DNA of 64,000 nt, taken from the NCBI GenBank assembly GCA_963765295.1, contig CAVXVO010000005.1, positions 62,001 to 126,000 of the forward strand, in the 5' to 3' direction. This DNA comes from PALSA-612 sp963765295 (GTDB taxonomy: Bacteria > Actinomycetota > Thermoleophilia > Gaiellales > Gaiellaceae). Position numbers and translations under genes: made by a program. Below the pieces are notes generated by a model, which was given only the letters and a program-made list of their open reading frames with translations, was not told the DNA's origin and did not search any database. Positions 1-9,113 of the stretch are shown here, piece after piece. Every line of letters begins with the position of its first letter. Positions within the stretch are counted from its first letter, which is position 1.

Positions 1-1
1 C

Positions 2-349
2 TCGGGTGGCCCCAAGAAGAGCCTTGCGATCCTGGTCGTCTTCGTCGTGCTGGCTGCGTTCGCGGGCCTGGCACTCGTCCTCGACAAAATCCCGCCGCGT
101 AGCGTGGAGCACGAGGCGGAGCCCTCGGCCGACCTGGACGCTGAACCGGCCCACGAGCAATCCGAGAACGGGATCGATCGCCAACAGCAGACCCGGTCGC
201 CGGCCAGACCCCACCGACGGACAACCGGAACCGATGTTCGTTCGACCCCGCAGGAGGAGTTGTCCACGCTCCTTACCGACGAGGTTTCGAGCGCTCGGAG
301 AGGCGACGGGAAAGCCGCAGGTGGAATCCCGAACCGCCGATCCGAGTAA
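2..349 (+). CDS. C-terminal end of a Wzz-like chain-length/polysaccharide transport protein (5' partial)
   Basis: The reading frame is open from the window edge, so only the last 115 residues are seen. A lysine pair is followed by one strongly hydrophobic segment (about residues 7-27), then a long hydrophilic, Pro/Arg/Glu-rich tail. A membrane helix near the end with a cytoplasmic tail is how Wzz/CapA-type polysaccharide co-polymerases finish, and the next two genes are Wzy- and Wzx-like. No catalytic motif is visible, so the family assignment rests on topology and context. Confidence 0.5.
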   Translation, partial: SGGPKKSLAILVVFVVLAAFAGLALVLDKIPPRSVEHEAEPSADLDAEPAHEQSENGIDRQQQTRSPARPHRRTTGTDVRSTPQEELSTLLTDEVSSARRGDGKAAGGIPNRRSE

Positions 350-376
350 TGACGGCTGGACACACGGCCTGACGTG

Positions 377-1789
377 ATGGGAAACGGCGAACAGGGCTCT
401 CTGGCGGCCCCCATGATCGACGGAAGTCTCGGTCGGACGCGCGGAGCGCGTCCGACCGAATCGACAGGCCTGCTTAGCTGGCAAGGGGCGGCAGTCGCGC
501 TGGTCCTAATCATCTGGCTGATTCCGATCAAGAGCTACAAGCTCCCGGTCACACTCCCGTTCAACCTCGAGATCTACCGCCTCTGCATCGTGGTGCTCCT
601 CTTCGCATGGGTCATCGCGGCTGTGGGCGGATCGGCACGGCTGGACGCCGCCGGCCAGGGCAAGCCGATCGCACTTCTTACTGTTGCGGCGGTCGTTGCC
701 CTACTGGCGAACCGCGACGTGATCAGCGCGGCGGGGCTAGAGACACAGGCAGTGAAGTCTCTGTCGTTCTTCCTGAGTTACTTGATCGTCTTCTTGTTGT
801 TGACCTCGACTCTCTGGCATGTCGCCGAGCTCGAGAAGGTCATGCGCGCGCTCGTACTAGGCGGGGCAGTAGTGGCCATGTTCGCGATCGTGGAAGACAG
901 GACCAACTACAACGCCTTCCAGCACCTCCACAGCGTGCTTCCGTTCCTTGAGCACTTCGGGAAAGAGCGCACGAACTTCGCTGGCGGGCAGCTTCGCGTA
1001 CGTGCTTCGGCCCAGCACCCGATCGCGCTCGGCGTAGCGCTTGGCCTCTGCATCCCGCCCAGTATCTACCTGGCGAATCGAGCCACAACGAAGCTGCGAG
1101 CCAGCGCATGGCTGTTGGCGGCGAGTGTCATCACGATTGGCGCGATGGCAACCAAATCGAGGACAGTTGTGCTGATGGTGATCGCCATGCTCCTCGTCGT
1201 CCTCTGGATCCAGGGCCGGAAGCTGCTCCGGCGCTGGCCGATCCTGATCGTCTTGTTCGTGCTCGCTCACTTCGCGGCCCCTGGGTCGGTCACGCACCTC
1301 TACCGGCGATTTGAGCCGAAGAGCGGGCTCGTCGGTCAGCTGCAGTCGCGAGCCGGTCAACGCGGCTCGGGACGCCTCGCCGATCTGGGCCCCGGCCTAT
1401 CGCGGTGGTCCGGCGCCCCGCTATTCGGTCGAGGGCTTGGCACCGTCGCGGCCACTGGTGATACCAAGATCTTGAATGGCGAGGCCACCTCGGCGGGCGT
1501 TCCGATCATCTTCGACGACCAGTACATGAACACACTCGTCTCCCTTGGAGCGCTGGGGCTGATCGGAGTCGTGTGGCTCGTCTGGGGATCGACCGTGAAG
1601 CTCGGCAGATCGGCGCGGAGGCTTCCGGGCGGGAGCAGAAGGGATCTGCTGACGGCCTGCACCGCCAGTTGCGCCGGCTTCGGCGCGGCCATGCTCACCT
1701 ACGACGCATTCAGCTTCGTCCAGTCGACGCTTGTCTTTCTGATCATCGCTGCGGTCGGTCTACGCGCCCGGTCGCTTTTCGAGCCGTGA
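377..1789 (+). CDS. O-antigen ligase/polymerase-like (Wzy family) membrane protein
   Basis: A 470-residue polytopic membrane protein with about ten hydrophobic segments. A longer periplasmic-type loop lies near residues 310-380, before the last helices, the usual layout of the O-antigen ligase (Wzy_C) family. Such proteins polymerise or ligate lipid-linked oligosaccharides outside the membrane. GTG at 374 and ATG at 377 are adjacent possible starts; ATG was taken. The stop overlaps the GTG start of the flippase by 4 bases, so the two are probably translationally coupled. Ligase and polymerase cannot be told apart from sequence alone. Confidence 0.8.
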   Translation: MGNGEQGSLAAPMIDGSLGRTRGARPTESTGLLSWQGAAVALVLIIWLIPIKSYKLPVTLPFNLEIYRLCIVVLLFAWVIAAVGGSARLDAAGQGKPIALLTVAAVVALLANRDVISAAGLETQAVKSLSFFLSYLIVFLLLTSTLWHVAELEKVMRALVLGGAVVAMFAIVEDRTNYNAFQHLHSVLPFLEHFGKERTNFAGGQLRVRASAQHPIALGVALGLCIPPSIYLANRATTKLRASAWLLAASVITIGAMATKSRTVVLMVIAMLLVVLWIQGRKLLRRWPILIVLFVLAHFAAPGSVTHLYRRFEPKSGLVGQLQSRAGQRGSGRLADLGPGLSRWSGAPLFGRGLGTVAATGDTKILNGEATSAGVPIIFDDQYMNTLVSLGALGLIGVVWLVWGSTVKLGRSARRLPGGSRRDLLTACTASCAGFGAAMLTYDAFSFVQSTLVFLIIAAVGLRARSLFEP

Positions 1790-3546
1790 GCATCCGGCCC
1801 GGCGAAATCAGAACCGATCTCGACTCCACCCCCAAGGCCATGGCCAGGGGGGCTGCCGTCAACCTCGCGGGCGCCATGGGCGCGATGGTCTTGACCTTCT
1901 TCTTCAATTTCGTCATTACGCACGTCGTGCCGGTGCACGGCGTCGGCCTATTCGCCATCGCCACCACGGTGGTCTCGCTCTCAATGGTGCCTGCGCTACT
2001 TGGCCTCGAGACAGGGACCGTCCGCTTCGTGGCGCTCGCCGCAGGAGTCAGGGATGAGCGAGAGGCGTCCGGAAGCATGCAGGTCTCGATTGCACTCGTG
2101 AGTCTGACTAGTTTCGGGCTGACGTTGGCGATCTGGCTCACGGCGCCGTGGCTTGCAACCAGTTTCTTCCACAAGCCAGACGCGGCGTCTTTGATTCGCA
2201 TCGTCGCGCTTTCACTCCCCGGGCTCGCGCTCGGCCGTGTTCTCGTGGCGGGGGTTCAGGGCTTCGGCGTAATGAGTTACTCAGCCTGGCTCGGGCCGCT
2301 GCGGGCGATCGTCAACCTTCTCACGGCGCTGCCATTGCTGGCGATCGGCTTGAACGTGACGGGGCTCGCCTGGTCTGCTGCGATCACCAGCACCCTTATC
2401 GCCATGGTCGCATTCGTCCAGTTGCTTCGCGTCGACCCAGGCGTCCTGGCTCCGGCCAGAGGCCACTGGCATGTAAGCCGGATGTTGCGGTTCTCCCTCC
2501 CGCAAACGCTGACGGCAGCGCTGTTCTTCACGATCGTCTGGACGGACACGATCGTCCTCTCGCGCTACCGCACCGCAGCCGAAGTTGGCATCTACGCGAT
2601 CGTCGGCAGACTCCTCAACCCCGCCACGCTCGTCTCGACGGCGGTCGGACAGATGTTCGGGCCAAGGATCGCCGCCGAGGATGCACGTGGCGATCGGCAC
2701 ACACTCACCGTCATGCTCAAACGCGTCACCTACTGGAACACGACCGTATCGGCGCCGTTCTTCGCGGTCATGTGCGTGCTGCCCGTCCCGCTCCTGGCGC
2801 TCTTTGGCCCGCGCTACACGGCCGGCGCCGCGGCGCTCGTCATTCTCGGGGCCGGCCAGTTGATCAACACGGCTGCCGGGCCGCTCGGGCAAGTGATCAA
2901 CCTCTCGGGGCGTCCGTACATCACACTCGCCAACAACGCGCTCGTAGGTGGGATAAACATTGTGGTTGCGCTGGCACTGATTCCCCGCTATGGGATGACC
3001 GGTGCGGCTCTTGCCACCGCTAGTGCTCTCACATTCGTCAACCTGATCAAGCTCGTCGAGGTGCAAGTGCTCCTCAAGACGAACCCGTTCCGAGTAGACA
3101 CCGCGCGAACGCTGCTGGCGGTCGGAATGGCGAGCGCGCTCGTTCTGCCGCTCGAGCACGTGGTGCAATGGCCGAGGCCAGTCATCGAGGTCATAGTGCT
3201 CGGGACACTCCTGTTCGTAACCTATATAGCGCTCGTTTTTGCTCTTGGAATCGAACCCGACGACCGCGAACTATTGTCCGCCGGCGGCGCTCGAATCGCT
3301 CGCATGGCGCAGGGGTTCTCGATCTCGACCCCTCCGAAACGAGTTCATAAGGACGCGATCAGCTCCACACAACGAACCGTTGCCGGCGGGAACCGCTCCT
3401 CCGGAACCATGGTCGCCGCCCTCGAGTCGCTGACCGCAACGATCGGCGAAGTCCGCGCCGTGATCGTCCGGGGTCGCAGCCAACCACCATCCAAGCCCGA
3501 CGACGAGTCGCCCACCGTTCCCGCCACGCTCGAAGATCGAGCCTAG
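1786..3546 (+). CDS. Wzx-type polysaccharide flippase (MATE/MVF superfamily)
   Basis: A 586-residue protein with about 14 hydrophobic helices and the N-terminal AVNLAGAMGAM-type helix common in Wzx/PST exporters. It would move lipid-linked repeat units across the membrane for the preceding Wzy-like enzyme. The GTG at 1786 overlaps the upstream stop (GTGA), which decides the start even though the frame is open further upstream. The last ~90 residues are hydrophilic, Ser/Arg-rich and predicted cytoplasmic, longer than usual for the family. Confidence 0.85.
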   Translation: MSIRPGEIRTDLDSTPKAMARGAAVNLAGAMGAMVLTFFFNFVITHVVPVHGVGLFAIATTVVSLSMVPALLGLETGTVRFVALAAGVRDEREASGSMQVSIALVSLTSFGLTLAIWLTAPWLATSFFHKPDAASLIRIVALSLPGLALGRVLVAGVQGFGVMSYSAWLGPLRAIVNLLTALPLLAIGLNVTGLAWSAAITSTLIAMVAFVQLLRVDPGVLAPARGHWHVSRMLRFSLPQTLTAALFFTIVWTDTIVLSRYRTAAEVGIYAIVGRLLNPATLVSTAVGQMFGPRIAAEDARGDRHTLTVMLKRVTYWNTTVSAPFFAVMCVLPVPLLALFGPRYTAGAAALVILGAGQLINTAAGPLGQVINLSGRPYITLANNALVGGINIVVALALIPRYGMTGAALATASALTFVNLIKLVEVQVLLKTNPFRVDTARTLLAVGMASALVLPLEHVVQWPRPVIEVIVLGTLLFVTYIALVFALGIEPDDRELLSAGGARIARMAQGFSISTPPKRVHKDAISSTQRTVAGGNRSSGTMVAALESLTATIGEVRAVIVRGRSQPPSKPDDESPTVPATLEDRA

Positions 3547-3565
3547 CTGACATGGGAGTATGCCA

Positions 3566-4604
3566 ATGAGAGTGATCGCAACAACCGTTGTGCGTGAATC
3601 GATCCGCGGAAAACAAAAGAGCGGGTTACATCTACGACGTCGACTGGAACTCTGGCCGGATCGCGAACAAGCTGCCCGTGCCGGAGCCGTTATTCCCGGA
3701 GTCAGACGACAACCCTCGCGGCGGCGTGCGAGGCGGCCGTGGAATCGCCGCGACCAAGAGCGGGATCGTGGTTGCGAACTATGACACGCTCTACCGCTAT
3801 TCCGACAGTTGGGACGTGCTCGACTCCTTCAGCCATCCCTTGTTCGTCGGCCTCCATGAAATCGATTGGGACGGGGAGCACCTTTGGGCAACTGCGACTG
3901 CAATCGACGCCGTCCTAAAGGTGTCACTCGAGGGCGAGGTCGCGGTGGCCTGGGACCCACACACAGAGGGCGACGCTCGTCGGCTAGGCCTCCGAAAGCG
4001 TTCCCACGCTCTCGACGGCTCACTCGACTATCGCCGCCGCGAAGCCCCACTTGTCGACCTCTGCCACGTCAACGGCGTCACTCGACGGGGAGACGAAACG
4101 ATCATCAACTGCGGGCTCGTGCGGCGACCCAAACCTCGGTTCGCCCGCTTCCGCGACCGCGCCGTGGCGAAAACGAGGCGAACCCTGCACCTCGAGGCGT
4201 CACAGGCTAAGCCGAGAAGAGTGGGACGCAGCTTGGTCGTCCGCTTGAACGGAAAAGCCGAGCCAGAAATCCTCGTCTCGTTGAACGGCCATGACTTTCC
4301 CACCCACAACGGACAGCTCCTAGACGACCGTCGAGTAGTCGTAAACGACTCGACCCACAACACTGTGCGTGTGTTCACGATCTGCGACGGCGTCGAAGAG
4401 CGCGCGGTCCGCATTCCGGGATCGTGGCTTCGCGGGCTCGAACCGGTTGCCCCGAACAAGCTTCTGGTCGGATCCGCGCCGGCTACCGTGGCCCTCCTCG
4501 ACCTCGACTCAGGCGTCATCGCTGAGCGGATTCAATTGTCGGAGGACCCGAACGAGGCGGTACACGGTCTCGCGGTGTGCCCCGCGGCGGAGAAACGGCT
4601 TTGA
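3566..4604 (+). CDS. Beta-propeller protein of the DUF4915/TIGR03032 kind, frameshifted near its start
   Basis: The main frame (from TTG 3588) shows repeated blades such as GYIYDVDWNSG, FVGLHEIDWDG and HNTVRVFTI, with conserved HDFPTHNG and GLEPV patches. This resembles propeller proteins often found in polysaccharide loci; the exact function is unknown. A well-placed ATG at 3566 opens with MRVIATTVVRESIRGKQKSG but in another frame. Removing one T of the TT at 3626-3627 joins it to YIYDVDW. The gene is therefore probably one reading frame broken by a single-base insertion. It lies between the flippase and a P-loop kinase on the same strand. Confidence 0.6.
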
Positions 4605-4649
4605 AGCGCTTACGTGGGACCTCCGGCGAGCCGATTGCGTGGGAAGGTG

Positions 4650-5291
4650 ATGACTAGTTCATCGGTTTCCGAACGCTCGGCGAACACGACGGCCGCGTCG
4701 TCATATGAACCGGGCAACCTGGACGCTCCCGCCGAAGGTCGTCTCGATCAACATCCGATGCGACGAATCGTCATCGTCGGCTCATACGGGGCGGGAAAGA
4801 CCACGCTTGCCGCGGCCCTTGGTCCGTTGCTCGGCCTCGAGGTGCATCACCTGGACGCGCTGCGTTGGCAACCTGGCTGGCGACTGCGACCGCTCAGCGA
4901 GTGGCACGCAATTCTTGGCGAAATTGTGGCTTGCGACGCATGGATCGTCGAAGGCAACTTCGAGCAGACTCTCGAGCCTCGGCTACAGCGTGCCGACACG
5001 GTCATACTTTTCGACTTCCCGATGTGGCTCTCCCTATGGCGCATGGTGCGGAGGCGACTGCGTAGAGGGGATCGACCCGACCTTCCCCCAGGCCTCAAGG
5101 AGAAGCTCAACGTTCGCACCCTGACCCTGGTCTGGGACTACCGACGTCGGACGCGACAGCAGATCATCAGCGGAATAGAACGCAGCCGTTCGGGTCGGCA
5201 CGTGATCGCACTGCGCCGATCGAGCGAGGTGGACGCATTGATCGACGACCTTCGTCGCGGGGTCGAGCTCAGCCGGTTCGCTCGAGACTGA
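4650..5291 (+). CDS. P-loop nucleotide kinase-like protein (adenylate-kinase/FlaR-like)
   Basis: A 213-residue protein whose Walker A loop GSYGAGKTT lies at about residues 44-52, followed by HHLDALRWQPGW and WIVEGNF. This is the arrangement of the DNA-topology-modulation (FlaR)/adenylate-kinase-related family. An Arg-rich lid region (RRRLRRGDRPD) follows. The substrate is unknown. ATG 4650 was chosen for the GGAAGG stretch just upstream; GTG 4614 and the ATG nearer the P-loop (4758) are alternatives. The 3' end overlaps the convergent sulfotransferase by 23 bases. Confidence 0.75.
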   Translation: MTSSSVSERSANTTAASSYEPGNLDAPAEGRLDQHPMRRIVIVGSYGAGKTTLAAALGPLLGLEVHHLDALRWQPGWRLRPLSEWHAILGEIVACDAWIVEGNFEQTLEPRLQRADTVILFDFPMWLSLWRMVRRRLRRGDRPDLPPGLKEKLNVRTLTLVWDYRRRTRQQIISGIERSRSGRHVIALRRSSEVDALIDDLRRGVELSRFARD

Positions 5292-6369
5292 ATCGCACAC
5301 GGCGGGCAACGTAGGCGCCCGCCTTGCCCATGCGTTTGCGGTTAGCGAGTCCGGCGCGCACGACAGCCGACGGCAAGCTGAAATACGCGGTCGCCGTATG
5401 AAGTGGCGCCATCGTCGTTGGTGCGGGTTCGTAGCCGAGCTCCTGCATCAACCCGCGGCAAGTGGACTGGATCACACTCACCTCAGCGGGCGTCAACTTC
5501 TCACGCCAGCGTGCCATCGGCGCGGTCGAGATCCCGCGCTGTGCTCCGGGCGCGTACGAGCTTTGGACGAGTGGTACGTCGAGCATGGCCGGCTGATAGG
5601 GAAGCTCGAGCCATTCGCATAGCCGTCGGGTCGAAGCCTCCGGCTCGCTGAGCAGTTCCTCGTAGCTTTGAAGCAGGATTCGCTCTGGCCCGTACTGTCT
5701 GCAGGCGGCGATCGACGCTTGCGTGGCGCTGCGCCACATCAACGAAGCGAGGACGATGTGGTATGAGCGACGCGCGCGTCGACGGTCGGACGCGAACGGC
5801 GTATCTAGGTCAGGCGCGAGGGCGGCCCGCCCGGTCCAATCGCGGTACGAGGCAACGACGGCGCGTGGATCACGGATGAGGCAGACGATTCGTGCGGACG
5901 GGAATGCGGACAACATTTCCCCGATCCGGAACGCGTGTCGCGGTGTCTTCTCACCCCACCGCGTCTTCTCGTTCGCCCGCGCGCGCAGTCGACAAAATGC
6001 TTCGAAGTAGGCGTCGGATCCGCCCCCCAATCGTCCGGCTTCGCGCGCCAGTTCTTCCCGGTCGACGCTGCTTCGCTCTGGTACGGCGTCCGCACCGTAG
6101 GCCAGATGACCGCAGGCGAGGAAGTATGCTTCGCAACGCTGGGTGTCCTCAGGTGAAAGTGGCGCTCGTCGCTGTCCCTGGAAACGGGCGCGTAAGTCGT
6201 CGAAGTAGTGCGTCTCGCGTGTGATCCACACGCTGTCGTGTCCGTTCAGGAGCTCCCGCACCATGCTCGTGCCCGACCGAGACGGTCCCACGATGAACGT
6301 CGGCGCCTGATCCGCGAGCACATGCTCTCCTGAGATCTTCATTTCGTCAACTTCGCTCGATCCGGACAA
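5269..6369 (-). CDS. PAPS-dependent sulfotransferase
   Basis: A 366-residue cytosolic-type sulfotransferase. The 5'-phosphosulfate-binding loop reads FIVGPSRSGTS (about residues 26-35). The 3'-phosphate-binding segment RIVCLIRDPRAVVASY follows near residue 155, then a WRSATQ region. It transfers sulfuryl groups from PAPS to a hydroxyl or amine acceptor. Its position inside a polysaccharide locus, 1.8 kb from a PAPS-making operon, suggests a glycan or glycolipid acceptor (inference). An internal Met at 6342 is an alternative start. Confidence 0.85.
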   Translation of the reverse strand: MSGSSEVDEMKISGEHVLADQAPTFIVGPSRSGTSMVRELLNGHDSVWITRETHYFDDLRARFQGQRRAPLSPEDTQRCEAYFLACGHLAYGADAVPERSSVDREELAREAGRLGGGSDAYFEAFCRLRARANEKTRWGEKTPRHAFRIGEMLSAFPSARIVCLIRDPRAVVASYRDWTGRAALAPDLDTPFASDRRRARRSYHIVLASLMWRSATQASIAACRQYGPERILLQSYEELLSEPEASTRRLCEWLELPYQPAMLDVPLVQSSYAPGAQRGISTAPMARWREKLTPAEVSVIQSTCRGLMQELGYEPAPTTMAPLHTATAYFSLPSAVVRAGLANRKRMGKAGAYVARRVRFSLERTG

Positions 6370-6532
6370 CTCCGAGCGCTACGCATCTTTCTACGTTGGC
6401 AGGGACCACTCTGGGCGCCCCCTTCAGGTAGTGGAGGCAGGACCGCTGGCTAGGTCCTCCTCGCCGAATCGCCACCTACACTCGTATGAGTACTTGAGCG
6501 GAGCCCCATGGGCTCACGAACGCTGCCGCAAG

Positions 6533-7222
6533 ATGCGTAAACGAGGACGATTTCCCACCAGCCCGCTCTTGCGAGGAGCACTGCTCATCGGTGCGCTTGC
6601 GGTGCTGGGAGTAGCGCTGTTCGTCGGCATTTGGAGTGGGGCGAAGAAGCCGGTCACCAAACACGCAAAGAGACCCACAGCGAATGTTCTCAAAGGGTCG
6701 GTCAATCTGAATGGCAAGACATGGCACTGCCGCGGCCCGGTCGATCTCCAGCTCGTCCGCGTCGTTATGGGCGGGAAGAACGGCGATGCGGTTCACCTCG
6801 ACCGGGGATGCACGGGGGTCATCCACCGTCTCGAGATCGTCGGAGACGGTGGCACTCTCGGCCCTCATGGAGACGGCGTGAAGATCCACACGGGGGCGCA
6901 CGATCTCGAGATCCTCGGGGGTGCGATCGACTGTGGAGCGCGCTCGCCGGGCAAACACCAAGATGCCATCCAGGCGATGGGCGGAGCACGTGTCGTCTTT
7001 CACGGGATTTCGAGCAAATGGTGTCGCAATTCGTTCATGTTCATCAACCGCGGAAACCACAAGAGAGGCCTTCCGACCGGGATCGTCTGCGACTACTGCC
7101 GCGCAGAGACCCGCAACTACTCGATCTTCATCGGCCATTCAACTGACTCCGGCGCAAGGGAAAGTACGTTCGTATCGCGAGTGCGCCCTAAACTTCTTCC
7201 CCAGGCGGTCCGATCCCGTTGA
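6533..7222 (+). CDS. Membrane-anchored right-handed beta-helix protein
   Basis: The N-terminus has basic residues then one hydrophobic segment (about residues 13-35), a signal anchor or uncleaved signal. The exported part shows the short Gly/Asp-rich repeats of a parallel beta-helix (GDAVHL, GDGVKIH, LEILGGAIDCG, HQDAIQAMGG). Pectate-lyase-fold proteins of this type bind or cut polysaccharide, but no catalytic set is obvious. ATG 6533 was chosen because it puts the basic region directly before the hydrophobic segment; the frame is open to 6431. The final ~25 residues lose the repeat pattern, so a late frameshift is possible. Confidence 0.65.
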   Translation: MRKRGRFPTSPLLRGALLIGALAVLGVALFVGIWSGAKKPVTKHAKRPTANVLKGSVNLNGKTWHCRGPVDLQLVRVVMGGKNGDAVHLDRGCTGVIHRLEIVGDGGTLGPHGDGVKIHTGAHDLEILGGAIDCGARSPGKHQDAIQAMGGARVVFHGISSKWCRNSFMFINRGNHKRGLPTGIVCDYCRAETRNYSIFIGHSTDSGARESTFVSRVRPKLLPQAVRSR

Positions 7223-7270
7223 GTCGCAGAACACCTGGACTGCGGTGGCAGCGGCAGCCGGCACAGGCTC

Positions 7271-8149
7271 ATGACAGCGGAGCCGTCTTTCAGCGTGGTG
7301 ATTCCCGCCTACAACGCCGAACGGACACTGAGGCGGGCCCTCACGGCGCTTGCATCTGAGAAGCCACCTGGAACCGAGGTGATAGTCGTCGACAACGACT
7401 CGAACGACGCAACGGCCGACGTCGCCCGAACATTCGGTGCCACCGTCCTTCGGGTGGAGCCTGCAGGTATGGTTGGCCGCGCGCGCAATTGCGGATGGGA
7501 CGTGGCCTCAGGTGATTACGTCGTCTTCCTCGACGCAGACGCGCTCGTTGGCCCCGGTTGGGCCGACGGCCTTTGCAGGGCGGCGGCCGAGTACCCTGGA
7601 GCCGTGATCGGCTGCGCCCGAAAGCTGGTGGGGCGGAACTCCTGGTCATGGGTAGCGCAACTGCAGATTGGCTCCCCCTGGATCGCTCGGGGCGCGCCAC
7701 GTCGCGCTCGTCAGCTTCCTTCCTTCTGTCTAGCAGTGCCGCGCGAAGCCGCCGTGCGGTGGGCAGAAGGCTTCGGTGGCGAGGACGGAATCTTTGCGGC
7801 TGACGCCCTGCGCGCCGGTCTTGAACTCGTGTTTGACCCTCGTTTCTATGCCGTGCACGACGAGTACCGTGAGACCTTCGGGGACGTCCGGCGATGGCAG
7901 CGCCGGTTTACGTATGGGAAGGCGCGGTGCGGGCCGCTGCAAAGCGAAGGCTCGTACAAGAATCTCCTGTCGCGCGTTCCGCTCCACTACTTCTTCTTGA
8001 TCCGGCTGCCGGTGATTTACCGACGGCTCAGGACCGATCGCGAGCTGCGGTCGAATTTTCTCCGCTATCTGCCGCAGATGATCGTGGCAGAGTGGGCACT
8101 TGGTTTGAGTGCCTTGCGGTTTGTGTTCCGGCGTCCGCCGCTCTACTGA
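7271..8149 (+). CDS. Family 2 glycosyltransferase
   Basis: A 292-residue GT-A enzyme. It starts with SVVIPAYNAERTL, continues with EVIVVDNDSNDAT and has the metal/nucleotide-sugar motif FLDADA at about residue 91. The acceptor-side motif GGEDGIFAADAL stands for the usual ED loop. The C-terminal third carries amphipathic/hydrophobic stretches, probably for membrane association. It is the last plus-strand gene of the polysaccharide locus and would add one sugar to the lipid-linked repeat; the sugar is unknown. Confidence 0.9.
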   Translation: MTAEPSFSVVIPAYNAERTLRRALTALASEKPPGTEVIVVDNDSNDATADVARTFGATVLRVEPAGMVGRARNCGWDVASGDYVVFLDADALVGPGWADGLCRAAAEYPGAVIGCARKLVGRNSWSWVAQLQIGSPWIARGAPRRARQLPSFCLAVPREAAVRWAEGFGGEDGIFAADALRAGLELVFDPRFYAVHDEYRETFGDVRRWQRRFTYGKARCGPLQSEGSYKNLLSRVPLHYFFLIRLPVIYRRLRTDRELRSNFLRYLPQMIVAEWALGLSALRFVFRRPPLY

Positions 8150-8168
8150 CGCAACGATCTTCGAGAGC

Positions 8169-9110
8169 TCAAGGTGCTCGGACGACTGTGGTGACCTCCG
8201 CCACTGGAGCGGTCTGTCGGCCGCGGATGCGCTCGTTACGGATCTGATGGCTCTGCTTGGCCAGATAGCCGATGTAGATGAGGAGCGCGGTCATGCCCAC
8301 CCCGAGCAAGACGACGATGGCGATGTTTGTGCCGGGGACGTTGATTAGTTTTAGTCCGGACAGCCCGAGCACGGTCGCGAGCGCGAACCGCAGCAGCGTG
8401 TCCGGGATCGCCACCGAGAGGCGTCCGCCGATCAGCACGCCGGGGATCGACCCGATCAGCAACCAGCCGACGATGTGCATGTCGACGTTGCCGGCGATGA
8501 AGTGCCCGAAGCCGGCGACGTAGAGGAGCGCCGCAGCGTGGAAGATGTCCGTCCCGACGACCTTGTGCGCCCGCAGGGGGAAGACGACGAGCAGCGTCAG
8601 GCCGAAGAAGACGCCGCTCCCGACCGACGTCAGCCCGACGACGAAACCTCCGAAGAAGCCGATCAGGACGGCGGCGGCGCGGTCGCGATTCGTGAACGTG
8701 AACTCCTCGTCGTCACTCTCCGGCTTCGCGTGGATGAAGCTCTTCGCGAGCAGGCCGATGCAGCCGAACAGGAGCGCGCCGCCCAGCACACGCCCCATCG
8801 TCGACTCGACGCCGTCGCCGTAGGTGTCCTGTAGCCAGTTCGCGAGCCAGACGCCGACCAGCGACATGGGCGCCGAGCCGAGCAGCATCCAGCCCGCGAG
8901 CTGCGCGCGCACGTTGCCCATCTTCCGGTGCTGGAACGCGCCGACGGTCTTGAAGATGGCCCCGTGGGCGATGTCCGTGCCCACCGCCACGGCAGGGTTC
9001 ACGCCGAAGAGGATGACCAGGATGGGCGTCATCAGCGAACCGCCGCCCATCCCGGTCATGCCGACCAGCGCTCCGACGAGCAGGCCGGCCAGCGTGAACT
9101 GCCACCACAT
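8169..9110 (-). CDS. TauE/SafE-family sulfite/sulfate-type anion transporter
   Basis: A 313-residue protein with about eight membrane segments in two related halves. The N-terminal half has LVGALVGMTGMGGGSLMTP and the second half FFGGFVVGLTSVGSGVF, the two signature Gly-rich turns of the TauE/SafE family. The family moves small anions, often sulfur-containing. It begins 3 bases after sat in the same operon, so a sulfate/sulfite role is the natural reading. Confidence 0.85.
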   Translation of the reverse strand: MWWQFTLAGLLVGALVGMTGMGGGSLMTPILVILFGVNPAVAVGTDIAHGAIFKTVGAFQHRKMGNVRAQLAGWMLLGSAPMSLVGVWLANWLQDTYGDGVESTMGRVLGGALLFGCIGLLAKSFIHAKPESDDEEFTFTNRDRAAAVLIGFFGGFVVGLTSVGSGVFFGLTLLVVFPLRAHKVVGTDIFHAAALLYVAGFGHFIAGNVDMHIVGWLLIGSIPGVLIGGRLSVAIPDTLLRFALATVLGLSGLKLINVPGTNIAIVVLLGVGMTALLIYIGYLAKQSHQIRNERIRGRQTAPVAEVTTVVRAP

Positions 9111-9113
9111 GCG

